This document shows, in pieces, positions 1 to 10,585 of a stretch of 64,000 bases of DNA. The DNA is from Ligustrum vulgare (Eukaryota; Streptophyta; Magnoliopsida; Lamiales; Oleaceae): positions 10,430,133-10,494,132 of the forward strand of contig OY743187.1 in assembly GCA_963555705.1 (NCBI GenBank), given 5' to 3'. Numbering within the stretch: the first letter of the stretch is position 1; each line of letters starts with the position of its first letter. The position numbers and the translations under genes are program-made. A model generated the notes under the pieces. That model was not told the origin of the DNA and made no database searches. It saw only the letters and a program-made list of their open reading frames with translations.

Positions 1-76
1 AAATATCCCAGTCCATACGGTATTGCAGTTAATGATTATGATTAATTATTTTCTACATCTCTATGAACTCAGCCAG

Positions 77-3000
77 GATTAGCTGTTAAACACACTAAGG
101 AGGGAACTGAGAGCTCAACATTTTGGCATCCTCTTGGAGGGAAACAAAATTACAACAGCAAGAAAGTATCTCCAGAGGTTGTCAGGGATCCTCACTTATT
201 CGCTTTATCTTTCAATAAAGGTTGCAATTTTTCTTGTGTAGTTATTTATTATTTCCCTTTATGTTGGAGTATGTTGAGACCTTGATCTAATAATTTTTTA
301 CGCTTTCTATTTATTGCTCTTGTAATGCTCACGCTGCCATACGAACTCTGCCATATGAACTCGCAGGAAAGTTTGAGGTATGTTATGGAATTGAAAATAA
401 GTTGAAAATTTGTTGGATACTGTATTGGCTTGTCGAATATGGAGGATTATATAGTACTTGACAATATTAATATTAAAGAAAAAAGGAAATTAAAATCTTG
501 TTTGTCATAATGTCTAGTTCTATTCGGTGTAACAAACATACATCAAATGTATTAGGGCATGTATATCCTAAATACCATATATTTCCCAGGTTGAAGAAAT
601 TTACAACTTTTCTCAAGATGATCTTTTGACTGAGGATATTTTGATCCTTGACACACATGCTGAAGTGTGTGTATGGATTGGTCAATCAGTCGATCTCAAA
701 GATAAGCAAAATGCCTTTGAAATTGGACAGGTACGTGGCAAAGTTGCTTTCTGGCTACTATTTTCTTGAAGTTGTTCTTCCATATTGTGTTTTATTGATT
801 GCATGATGTAATTGCAGAAATATGTTGATATGGCCGCATCATTGGAGGGTTTATCCCCCAACGTGCCATTGTACAAAGTCACAGAAGGGAACGAGCCATG
901 TTTCTTCTCCACTTATTTTTTATGGGATCCAGCAAAAGCTATTGTATGTCACAGATATTAATCGGCTTTAGGATTTTGTCAAGATATTTCTTTGTTAACT
1001 TGGGATATTTGTTGAACATCAATTTCATAACATATGATCTCCACAAGTTTCCCGAAGATTTTAGATGAAAAGCTTTTGAAAATGTATATATATATATATG
1101 AATTTTCAAAACTAGGCATATTTTATATTCCAGTGTTGAGAGAAAAAAATTATTTTTGTAAAACAGGCACATGGAAACTCATTCCAAAAGAAAGTCATGC
1201 TACTCTTTGGAGCCAGTCATGCTGCGGAGGTAGATTTCAAAATTTTTCTAGATTATTCTTGCTTAAGTTTTGTAGATGCTATTTAAATCTTAGAAAATTG
1301 TGCAAGTAAATCAGTGGTGAATGTCATGCCTTATTCTGCACATTAGTGAATAGCAGTTGTTAAGTTACAATGAATAAGTAATTTCAACTTTGACCTATTA
1401 TAAAATTTATCTCAACGCATCTTCATTTGTTTTCTTATTAGTAGACTTTTTAAGCTTAATCAAACATGTCCAAGACTTAGTTTTTGCTGTTGATCCTTAG
1501 TGTACGGAATTGTATATATGCTCCCATATTTCACGTTACCTTTGATTTCGTTCGTGATTTCTTGGAGACATCATATGCCCCCCATTTTCACAAAAGCTTG
1601 TGTGAATCTTGATTGATGTGAAGCTTCTGTTGAATTTTGATGCAGTTTTGTAGTATGTATAGTAAGGTGGATTAGAAAAAACTAGAAAATTTTAAGAAAG
1701 TAAATTTAGCCTCTGTTTGGTAAACTATTTATAAACAAATTTATTAACAACTAGTTTTCCCAAACCAATTTTAAACCACACACATTTCCTCAAACCACTT
1801 TTCAACCACATATTTTACCTCGAAAGTATCACATTCTTTGTTTATAAACAAAAACTTTTACCAAACGGAGGTTTAGTCAAAATCTTGTCTATTGTAGTAT
1901 CCGGTGTCTAATATTGTGTACCAAAGTTCCACTTGGTGCATGTTTGATACACATTAGTAGTAGGACTCGACGGCATAATAAATAGGATTTCTGATTATTT
2001 TTCATTTTACTTTAATACAATCCACCCGATTTATCATGTACACTTGAATGGTTAAGGATTTTGCATGAAATTTACTGACATTTGTTCGTGAACCAGGAGA
2101 AGTCCCATGGTTCAAATCATGGAGGACCAACTCAAAGAGCTTCGGCTTTAGCTGCCTTAAACTCTGCATTTAGTTTAACTTCAGCTCCAAAATCCACTTC
2201 TGCCACAAGGCCGGGAGGAATAAGTCATGGGTCACAGAGAGCAGCTGCGGTGGCTGCTTTATCAAATGTTCTGACTGCCGAAAAGAAGCAGTCACCTGAT
2301 TCCTCTCCTGCCCAATCGCCTGGTATTAAAAGTTCCCTGCTTATATGTTTCCTTTAACTCTCATAGCTAAACTTTGTCTGATTTTTTGCTAGGGGTGGGC
2401 ATCGGGTGGTTCGATTCGGGTATCTCAAAAACTGAAACCGACCCATACTTTTCGGTTATTGTAAAATGAAACCATTCGGTTCCATTGAATCGCAAGAACC
2501 AAACCATTTGGTTTTAGTTTGGTTTCGGTTCCAATTCGGTTCTACAATAAAAATTATTTTTCGGGGCCTTATCGAGGAGTATCAGGCCACGGGAAGCGAG
2601 TCAATAACATGAAATAAACTTCTACCGAATATACCATGATCAAGGATTTCGAAAATCCTTTCACCCCGAAAAAATTATAGGATTCTCCATGAAATAGAAG
2701 GTATTCATAAACCAAAATAAGAAACAAATGGTCTGGAAGATTTTTTGAACATGGAAAGAAGTCATTTGTATAGAAAACTTGTGAGATGAATCTTGAGTTA
2801 AATGCATTATTATTAATTGTTTTATATCTGTATTTAAATATTCAATTAACTCCATCGTGGTCATTTACAACTTTGCTTATTAATAAGTTATTCTCATTCT
2901 ATTTTCATTTACTAAGAATTTAAGTCCAAGTGTTAGGTTAAAAGTTACAATGAGGTAGAGATGTAACAAATTTCATAAAAATAACTTAATCATTTTCTCT

Positions 3001-4804
3001 TTACCTAAAAAAATTACAAATTCTTTTGATTTTTAGTTTTAGGACAACCAATTAAGACCATAAAAAAATAAACGAGGATAAAAAATTTGGTTCTAACTTC
3101 GATTTTTCGGTTCTAAAAGTGGAATCGAGAACCAATCGGTTCCAAAACCGATTTCCTATTTTATTTTTTTAAAACCATAAGGTTCCGATTTTTTCGGTTT
3201 GGTTCCGGTTCGGTTATATCGGTTCCGGTTATTTTGCCCACCTCTATTTTTTGCATTATCATCTCATGTTCTAAGTTATAGTGTCCCTCTATTTTTTTTT
3301 AAAAACAAATTAATTCTGGAATTTTCTAGTGATAAGATGTTTGACGTTATACATATTGGGAGTCTAAAGTTATCGTTATACTTCTAAGGAAATTTCATGA
3401 TGGTCAATGAACTTCATATTGTTTCGAGTTGGCAGCTGACCTTACTTTGTTTCAATTTGATCACTTTGTCAATGTCCATTAGTTTGTCTAATGGGAAAGA
3501 TGACGTGATAGTTTAGTTATTTGCCAACTAAGCTGCCAAATAGAGTGGCACATCAGTTTTTCTGTTACTTAATCTAACAGACTTGGATGGAATAATCAAT
3601 TTGTAACAAGTATATAAGTTCATGGACTAACTCGAAAAAATAGGTTTGAGGGAAGTGACCAACTTGGAAGGAAATAAAGTTGGGAGCTCTTGCTCGAAGT
3701 TCAACCAGCTCTGGTGTTTTAACCTTGAATATAGGAACTGTGATTCCCACTCAAAATTGTTCTTTAACAACTATTGTCATGTGATTCACTTTGGGTCTGA
3801 GAATTCATAAAATATTTTGTCTGAATAGTTCTTGCAGCCAGAATAAAGAGTGAAGATGCTCCCGAGGGTGAATATTCGAACGAGGCTTTGGAAGTTAAGG
3901 AAACCGAGACAGTCGAGTCTATCCCAGAGAATGATGGGGACAATTCTGGACCAAAGCCAGAGTCCGACCTGGATGAAAATGGCACTGAAACCACTAGAAG
4001 TATATTTACTTACGATCAGTTGAAGGCTAAATCTGACAACCCTGTCACGGGCATTGATTTTAAACGGAGAGAGGTTCGTGTCTTTGTTCCTATACAAAAT
4101 TTATGTCTTAACAAACGTGTCTTGAAAATGACAGAAAAATGCACCATTTGTGTCGGGACTTATTGCCCCAAGTAGCAAGTTGATTGTCGACCTTTAAAAA
4201 TGAGTAAATTGATTATTAACTTTTCATTGTAGCTGCACAGTCAGTCTAAAATGACATAAAATTTCAAAGATTTGTTATATTATCATGGTGCTCACATTTC
4301 CAACTTTGTGATTTGGATTTATTTCTTAACTTGAGTTCGAGTCTAGAAAATTTATAGGAGTCATGTTTTCATGAGGATCATGTGACACAGTATAACAAAT
4401 ATTTGGATGGCTTTAGTTTGGAGACTATAATACAAAGTTGAGGATTAATTTGCATTTTTTTAAAGGTCGCTTACTAACTTACTACTTGGACAATAGGATG
4501 GTACCAATGGTATGATTTCTTTCGATAATAATTCTCGATTTCTAGTGCTTGTTTGGAGTGTTTAAATTATAATTTAAGTTGTGGGGTCCCATAGAATGCG
4601 TGGACAAAGAGTGTATTGGACTAGTTTAGATGTTAATTTAAATTTGGCTAAACATGTATTTATTTTTTATATTGTTTGATTGATTTTCAGGCTTATCTCT
4701 CAGACGAAGATTTTGTGACCATCATGGGAATGGTTAAAGATGAGTTCTATAAGTTGCCAAAGTGGAAGCAAGATATTCACAAAAAGAAAGTCGATCTCTT
4801 CTAG
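77..4804 (+). CDS. VLN: Villin-like actin-binding protein, 3' part of gene (7 exons)
   Basis: Villins bind, bundle, cap and sever actin filaments in the cytoplasm. I place exons at 77-237, 590-730, 818-943, 1167-1229, 2097-2322, 3838-4073 and 4691-4804. All internal introns have GT-AG ends and reading phase is kept throughout. The first exons encode the last gelsolin repeat (motifs [21 protein letters not shown]-like [29 protein letters not shown]). Exons 5-6 encode the Ser/Ala-rich linker ([17 protein letters not shown]) and an acidic stretch. The last exon is the villin headpiece, with KLPKWKQ and a terminal Phe before TAG. Upstream exons for the other gelsolin repeats lie outside the window. 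From memory of the family it looks closest to Arabidopsis VLN4. The donor of the first exon is the least certain boundary: 220/221 would break phase, so I chose GTAGTT at 238. Introns 4, 5 and 6 hold MITEs, but no exon is damaged. Confidence 0.93.
1710..1871. mobile_element. MITE in villin intron 4
   Basis: Terminal inverted repeats CCTCTGTTTGGTAAA and, at the other end, its near complement (ACCAAACGGAGG). Direct repeats TTTAG flank it at 1705-1709 and 1872-1876. The inside has the ACCACA/TTTCAACCACA text that recurs in other copies in this window (about 7.05, 13.1, 36.2, 38.0, 47.9, 48.7 and 63.8 kb). Confidence 0.75.
2390..3246. mobile_element. Non-autonomous hAT element in villin intron 5
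   Basis: Ends are TAGGGGTGGGCA and TGCCCACCTCTA, imperfect inverted repeats typical of the hAT superfamily. A perfect 8-bp target-site duplication TTTTTTGC is seen at 2382-2389 and 3247-3254. The subterminal regions are rich in CGGTT/AACCG words (TTCGGTTCCGATT-like) at both ends. There is no transposase ORF in 857 bp. Confidence 0.85.
3402..3627. mobile_element. Possible MITE remnant in villin intron 5
   Basis: GTCAATGAACTTCATATTG at the left and an inverted relative (AAGTTCATGGAC) at the right suggest decayed terminal repeats. I could not find a clear target-site duplication. Confidence 0.35.
4168..4489. mobile_element. MITE in last villin intron
   Basis: The left end CCAAGTAGCAAGTTGATTG..CGACCTTT is matched, inverted, by the right end AAAGGTCG..CTTACTACTTGG over about 35 bases with few mismatches. 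It has no coding capacity. It sits wholly between the exon ending at 4073 and the one starting at 4691. Confidence 0.7.
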
Positions 4805-5022
4805 AATTTGACTCGTGAACCAAGTAGTTTTCCACTACTTCCTTGAAAATCCTTGTTCATTTCTCTTATACGATGTCATGTCATGTCATGCCATGCCTAA
4901 TCTCGTACCTAGATTTCGATTGTTAGTACTAGTTTGCCCAAAGACCGATTTTTTCCGTCTCGTCTTCATCCCCTGATGGATGTGTCGTGCTCATGCTCAC
5001 ATATGGTAGTTCGACTAGGCAG

Positions 5023-5028
5023 AATAAA
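5023..5028 (+). terminator. Probable villin poly(A) signal (AATAAA)
   Basis: AATAAA lies about 220 bases after the villin stop codon, followed by a T-rich stretch. It is the first canonical signal in the 3' UTR. Confidence 0.5.
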
Positions 5029-5291
5029 ATTCTTTAATTTGATTGGTGCATGTCGATTATCAAAATTTAGCCTTTTATTCGTGTTTTTTATTATTTAATT
5101 TAATGTGTTAATTATAAGAGTTCGTATATTGCACTCAAAACTCAAGGAATGTAGACGAGGACTATATTTGTATGACAGAAAATGCTTCAAAATTTTATTT
5201 GTCAATATGAAATTAATGTGAATTTCTATTGAGTGGATATTAATATTAATGTTGGTTTTTTCTGTTATGAATACTATATTTTTGAATATTA

Positions 5292-5358
5292 ATTACTTCA
5301 CTCATTCGTATTACACTGAAGGCAAAAATGGCTTCATTCAAGCTTCAGTTCGCCATTA
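5292..5358 (+). pseudogene. Duplicated 5' end of the defensin-like gene (fragment)
   Basis: This 67-bp stretch repeats positions 12719-12785 (5' UTR, start codon and first nine codons, MASFKLQFA) with only two visible mismatches. Similarity stops where the copy reads an in-frame TAG soon after the shared codons. No cysteine-rich exon follows. I infer a broken duplicate or a sequence carried by a mobile element. Confidence 0.8.
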
Positions 5359-5470
5359 GTTTTAGGTTTTAGTTTTCTGGTTTGTGTTTTTCCATTGAGA
5401 TGTTTCATTAAGGACATTCTTAGATCACTGATTATAATAACATTTTAGATGGATTGACTGAGGTGAGAAA

Positions 5471-5694
5471 TGTAACGATTCCACTCATGGACTTTCCACT
5501 CCCTCCAGGGATTTTTTGGTCTAATGGTGGAGAATTTTAAGAATCATTGTACTTAATCCCTAGGTACATGATTCGAATCATGCGGAAGGCAAAAATCCAC
5601 TGTCAGAAGATTTCTGAGGGGAGTGGAAAGTCCATGAGTGCGATGCCCAGTGAGACCGTGCAACTCGAGGTCGGTGAGATTGCGGGTCGTTACA
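5471..5694. repeat. Fold-back element bounded by TGTAACGA / TCGTTACA
   Basis: The outer ends are the 8-bp inverted repeat TGTAACGA (5471-5478) and TCGTTACA (5687-5694). Inside is a second, 24-25-base inverted repeat (5482-5505 against 5616-5640) that matches throughout except for one extra G. TGTAAC...GTTACA is also a common LTR terminus, so a small LTR derivative is an alternative to a MITE. Confidence 0.65.
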
Positions 5695-5699
5695 AAAAA

Positions 5700-6180
5700 T
5701 GCAAGAAATTATTCATATTTGTAAATCGTAATACTTGACCAAGTTTTTTTTCTTTGCACTGCTAGGCCAATGAGGAATATTTTTAAATTAAAATAAAGAT
5801 TTAGTTTAGGAGATAAAGTAGAAAATAGGTTATTGTTGTATCTCTTCTTAGGTTGAAAAATTAACATGTTTTAAAATATAAAATAAAATACAAGGTTCAA
5901 ATGTTAATATGTACCTGTTTAGTGAATGGTTTTTTTTTTTTTTTTCAATATTGGTAGATTTCTAAAATTAAATTGCAGTCCTTTTAACATGTTATCAAAC
6001 CAACATTGTTGGTGCTACAAATAGGCATTCCAGGATTCTATTGCTTCCTCTAGATGAATATATATCTCCAATAGCAAAGCTGCATCGCTCCCAAATTTGT
6101 TGTTAGTAGTGTCAAGACTATGAGATACTTTGGTACGGTTTTTCTACATTTCATTACTTATATTACTATTACTATATATA
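5700..6180. other. Intergenic, no gene seen
   Basis: AT-rich spacer between the fold-back element and the Helitron. It holds a long T-run near 5930 and no supported coding or RNA feature. Confidence 0.6.
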
Positions 6181-6517
6181 CTAGTTCTATTACCCGTGCG
6201 CGATGCACGAGATTTATATCTATGATAATGATTTCGTGAAAATTTATGAAAATATATTGATTATACTATTATATTAAAAAATAGTACAAATAATATTTTA
6301 TTACAAAATTTTATTGAATTTGAAACTTAAAAAAAAAAAAAACTTAATCAAAATACAAAAAGAAACAATATATTTTATTTGTATTAAATTTATTAACTTT
6401 TATTTACATTTGTCGCTGAAAATTTGTCGATCTCATCACGAAACTTCCTTTTAATATATTTTAAATTTCGATTAAGTTTATTTTTTAATGTATCATTTAC
6501 ATATATTTTATTCAGAC

Positions 6518-6520
<3 letters not shown>

Positions 6521-6573
<53 letters not shown>
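6521..6573. repeat. (TA)n microsatellite
   Basis: About 26 uninterrupted TA units inside the Helitron. Confidence 0.97.
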
Positions 6574-6576
<3 letters not shown>

Positions 6577-7229
6577 AATTAATATTTTTTCTTTTTTCAT
6601 CCTTTTTATAAATATATGCAATTTTTTGCCAAAATAAAAAAAATGATTAAATTTTATTTGACTTATGCATTCGTAACAAAAAGTTGATACCAACAAATTA
6701 ACGATTCTCGTAATATACACTTTGAAGAACATACTCATTATAATTAAAAAACAATTTCAATATTGATACTTATACATAATTAACACAAACACAATATCGA
6801 TAAAAAAAATATTATATTACAATAACTATTAGAATTTTACAAACAATATAACTAATTCAAATTATAATAACTTCTTTAAATAGTAAAATTTAATTATAGT
6901 AAGTAAAAAAAGTAAATTTATATATTTAAATAATAAATGATTGTTATTTGCCCCTAGTAAATATAATCAAAATACACAAATAACAACAACATTTTATTAC
7001 TATGTTAGACCTAATTTAGTACTCATTATTCAAAATCTCATTTTTTAAAACTTATTTTCAACCACATAGATTCACTAATATTCAACTACACATTTTTCAA
7101 AAATTTACCATTACAATACAAACTACAAATTATTTTAGGTGCAATAGGAAATGCCCGATAGTGTAATATTTAAAATAATAAACAATATACAAATTAAATT
7201 ATATAAATTATAGAAGGTAATATTTTAAA

Positions 7230-7815
7230 ATTTCACAAAATTTAAAATAAAATAATATAAAATATATTATGTAAAAAGATTTAAGTATAAAAGATATCAT
7301 GTAAAATATATATATATATTAAGTAAAATAATAAACAGTATAGAAATTAGATTATATAAATTACCTTATATAATATTTTAATATTTCACATAATATAAAA
7401 TAAAATTATGTAAAATATATTATTTTAAAAATAGTATAAAATAAATTAGGTAAAAAGATTAAGTATAAAATATATTATGTAAAATATTAAGTAAAATAAT
7501 AAACAATATAGAAATTAAATTACATAAATTAATAAAATTATAGAGAATAATATTTTAATATTTTACATAATATGAAATAAAATAATATAAAATAAATTAT
7601 GTAAAATAATATTTTATTTTATTTAAACTAATATAAGATATATTAAGTATTTAATGGGATATCCCTATATATGGGGATTGAATGGGATATACCCATTTAT
7701 GTGCTTGATATATCCCCATATATCCCATAGAATGCTATTGAATGTTATATATCCCATATATGTTGATTGAATGTGATATATCCCCATAGAATGCTATTGA
7801 ATGTGATATCCCCAA
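7230..7815. repeat. AT-rich imperfect tandem repeats within the Helitron
   Basis: 7230-7630 holds recurring ATTATGTAAAATA / AAGTAAAATAATAAACA words. 7655-7815 holds repeats of GATATATCCCCATA joined by AGAATGCTATTGAATGT. No coding potential. Confidence 0.6.
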
Positions 7816-10495
7816 AATACAAAGTTCTTGAGATGATTCATTCAAAGCGATAACATCGTAAAAATTATTCGACACCATAACTTGTTTATCCCAACTTTCC
7901 TTGAACTTATAATCCTATAAAATGTGGCAATAGGAATCCATTCTGAGATTTGAAAAACAACCTGAAGCTGCAGCAAATGGTTGATATCCCCAAACAAAAG
8001 TAGTTTGAATAAACTTTTTTTCTCAGTTCAATTGAAAACCATAATTAGCCCAAGATCTTCATTAGCTAGAGCTTTTTTTGAAGGCAAGAGCTTCGGCAAT
8101 TGAAACTCCACCAATGACCAGAACACAATCTATCAACACTTTTCCAAAGCAAATGAAAAGAGAGCTCCTATCTATTGCATTCAGAGAGAGTTTTTGGAAA
8201 TCACCTACATAGAGTAGATGAATTCAGTCAAAAGTAAAATATGCAATTAAATAATCTCCCTTATAACATGTTAGCATGTACCAGATAATATTAATGTAAA
8301 TAAGAAATAAAAATCCTATCAACTACACTTCGAGCTGTGACTGGCTAACTGGCACTGCCTACCAAACATATCTTTAGATTATTTTTTGGAGCTGCGTTCT
8401 AAAGGATTGATATTTCAAATTTATAAGCCCTCCTGCGAACAACTACTCCAGTTTCCCGTCCAGAGTTGCAAAGATTGATTGAGATTAAAAAAATTGGTCA
8501 TTATCACAGATGAATGACTAACTAATATGGATTTTCTTATAGAATATAAAGTGAAGAAGAACTATCACATTTGCGAGAGCAAATAACTTTCTTGCAGGAC
8601 ATATACATATGAATCCTAAAATTAAAATTTTGATATTACAGCAATTGGTTTTGGTTAAGAAATTAGACCGCAATACATTGACTTAACATAATTTCACCTA
8701 AGAATATCATTTCCCAGGTCTTTTTTGAACAACACAAAAGGTTGTTGGTTTGTGAGCAGAGAGTCACATAAGATATAATATGCATTTCATTCCTTCGAAA
8801 CTTTACTAATGACCTAAAATAAATGTATGGAGACAAAGGAAAGTATTGTTAAAAAGCACAACATTAGCACAAAAACAAACAACCACTACAGGAATGTTTA
8901 CTCTAATTAAGAAGTTTCACAATTTAAGCAAAGACATTGCTTTTCACTTGCTAACGACAATGTGTAGCAGCAACCTGTAATTTCGTTGATTTTTAATTTC
9001 TGGTTCGGTTGTGGCCGTCCATCGTCCACCAAAATACTGAAAATCGAACTTCTGCAGGTCATACAAACGAATCTCCAAAAGTATATGGAAATGTACTAAG
9101 TTCCCGGAAGCAGCAAAAAACATTGAATTTTTAAAAATCAAACCAAACAAAAAGGTACTTTTAATCTTTACAAATCCTAAATTTGTAAAACCAAAGAACT
9201 TTAGACGCATATAATTATTGCTTTAGGTTCTTTATGCATAATTTGTGTTACTATAGCATCTATAACAAAATGTCAAAATCCTTACTCATATGCCATGGAA
9301 TGGAAATCACTGAATTGCATTCAAACAACTTCAAGCATTGATTAATGGACAACAGGTTATAAAAGATGGTAGAAATTTCCAATTTATAAAAGATGGTAGA
9401 AATTAATTGAATAAACTCTTTTTCTCCGATTGTGGGTACTTGAAATGTTATGAATGATTTCAAAATTATATTAGTTGTGTGAAATAGGATTCCTTTCCTT
9501 CAAGATTTAACTCAATAAATAACAAAACTTTCTTCACCAATTGCAGTAGATAATCATATTAACGGCATATCAAAAGTTAATTATATTTTTTTTCCACCTG
9601 CAATTGGCGGCAATAGATGTGAGTCTGTCAGTGGAGAAACCTTCACAAGACAACAGAACCAACTGCCCCCACCAGACTAACCGTCGTCGGCGCCACCGAA
9701 GATCATCATCACCACCTGAAGAGGAATGCGGAAAGGGAGGTCAATGTCTCCACAACAGAGAAGGAACGCAGAATGGGAGGTCAATATCACTTTGCTATTC
9801 ATATCAACTATCAAAACCCACCAAATAAATCAAATAATACGAAAATGGTGAAACGGGCATCATACCAGGACAGCTCGATGGGCCGGAACGGAGGGAAAAC
9901 TGGCTGAGTATCAGCAGAAGAAGTCGGACCACAGGCGATCAAAACACATCGGAGAAGACAGGGACAATAAGGAAGATTGGGAGATGTAGTGATATGTAAA
10001 TATGCACTGATATTGAGTATTTGTATTTATTTTCCATTTTTTTTAAAATTTTTTTTGAATAAAGCTGTCTGCTTTCATTTATTGGTACTGACTGCATGTT
10101 TAATGCTGGGTTTACTTTATCAGAAAATTTGGCCGGGACCAAAATCCATGTAGTGGGACCCAAAAAATACAACACATTTTTTTTAGGTTTCCTTGGGCGG
10201 GATTTTGGGATGGACTTTGTGCGGGAAAACATGCCAATCACTCCTCCTATTGTATATTAGATAGATGTGACTTTTTGGTGCACAATCAAAGTTTTGTATG
10301 CATTTGAAATATTTCTATGCTTTTCAAAATTGCGCCATCATTTTTTTTGAAAAGTTTACACATGGTATATGATTGTTTTATCAATTATATGAAGAATAAA
10401 AAATCTAAAAATAAAATCCATGAAAAAGTAACTCAATTCAAAATATTTATGAGCATCTTTCGTGTTTACAAGTTAATTTCACTCAAATCATGTAC

Positions 10496-10499
<4 letters not shown>

Positions 10500-10555
<56 letters not shown>
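10500..10555. repeat. (ATT)n microsatellite
   Basis: About 18 uninterrupted trinucleotide units, just upstream of the second Helitron terminus. Confidence 0.95.
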
Positions 10556-10561
10556 CAAACT

Positions 10562-10585
10562 AACGTGCAACGTTCGCCCCACTAG
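10562..10585 (+). mobile_element. 3' terminus of a second Helitron (plus strand)
   Basis: AACGT-GCA-ACGTT forms a hairpin, followed after a short spacer by CTAG at 10582-10585 and then T, the layout of a Helitron 3' end. LINE coding sequence starts at the next base, so the element appears to have inserted into that LINE. The 5' end was not located. The 10266-10561 stretch would be part of its body. Confidence 0.55.

Larger units (their letters stand above)
6181..10265 (-). mobile_element. Helitron, complete termini, non-autonomous
   Basis: Read on the minus strand, the element begins TCTATCTAATATACAATAGG (5' TC rule) at 10265. It ends with a hairpin (CGTGC-ATCGC-GCACG) about 10 bases before CTAG at 6184-6181. 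The flanking bases are A before TC and T after CTAG, which is the expected AT target. Both ends match known plant Helitron termini. I see no Rep or helicase reading frame in about 4.1 kb, so it would depend on another element for movement. It contains a long TA run, AT-rich repeat blocks (7.23-7.82 kb), a MITE fragment near 7.05 kb, and more complex sequence at 7.82-8.2 and 9.6-10.0 kb that could be captured host DNA. Confidence 0.8.
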
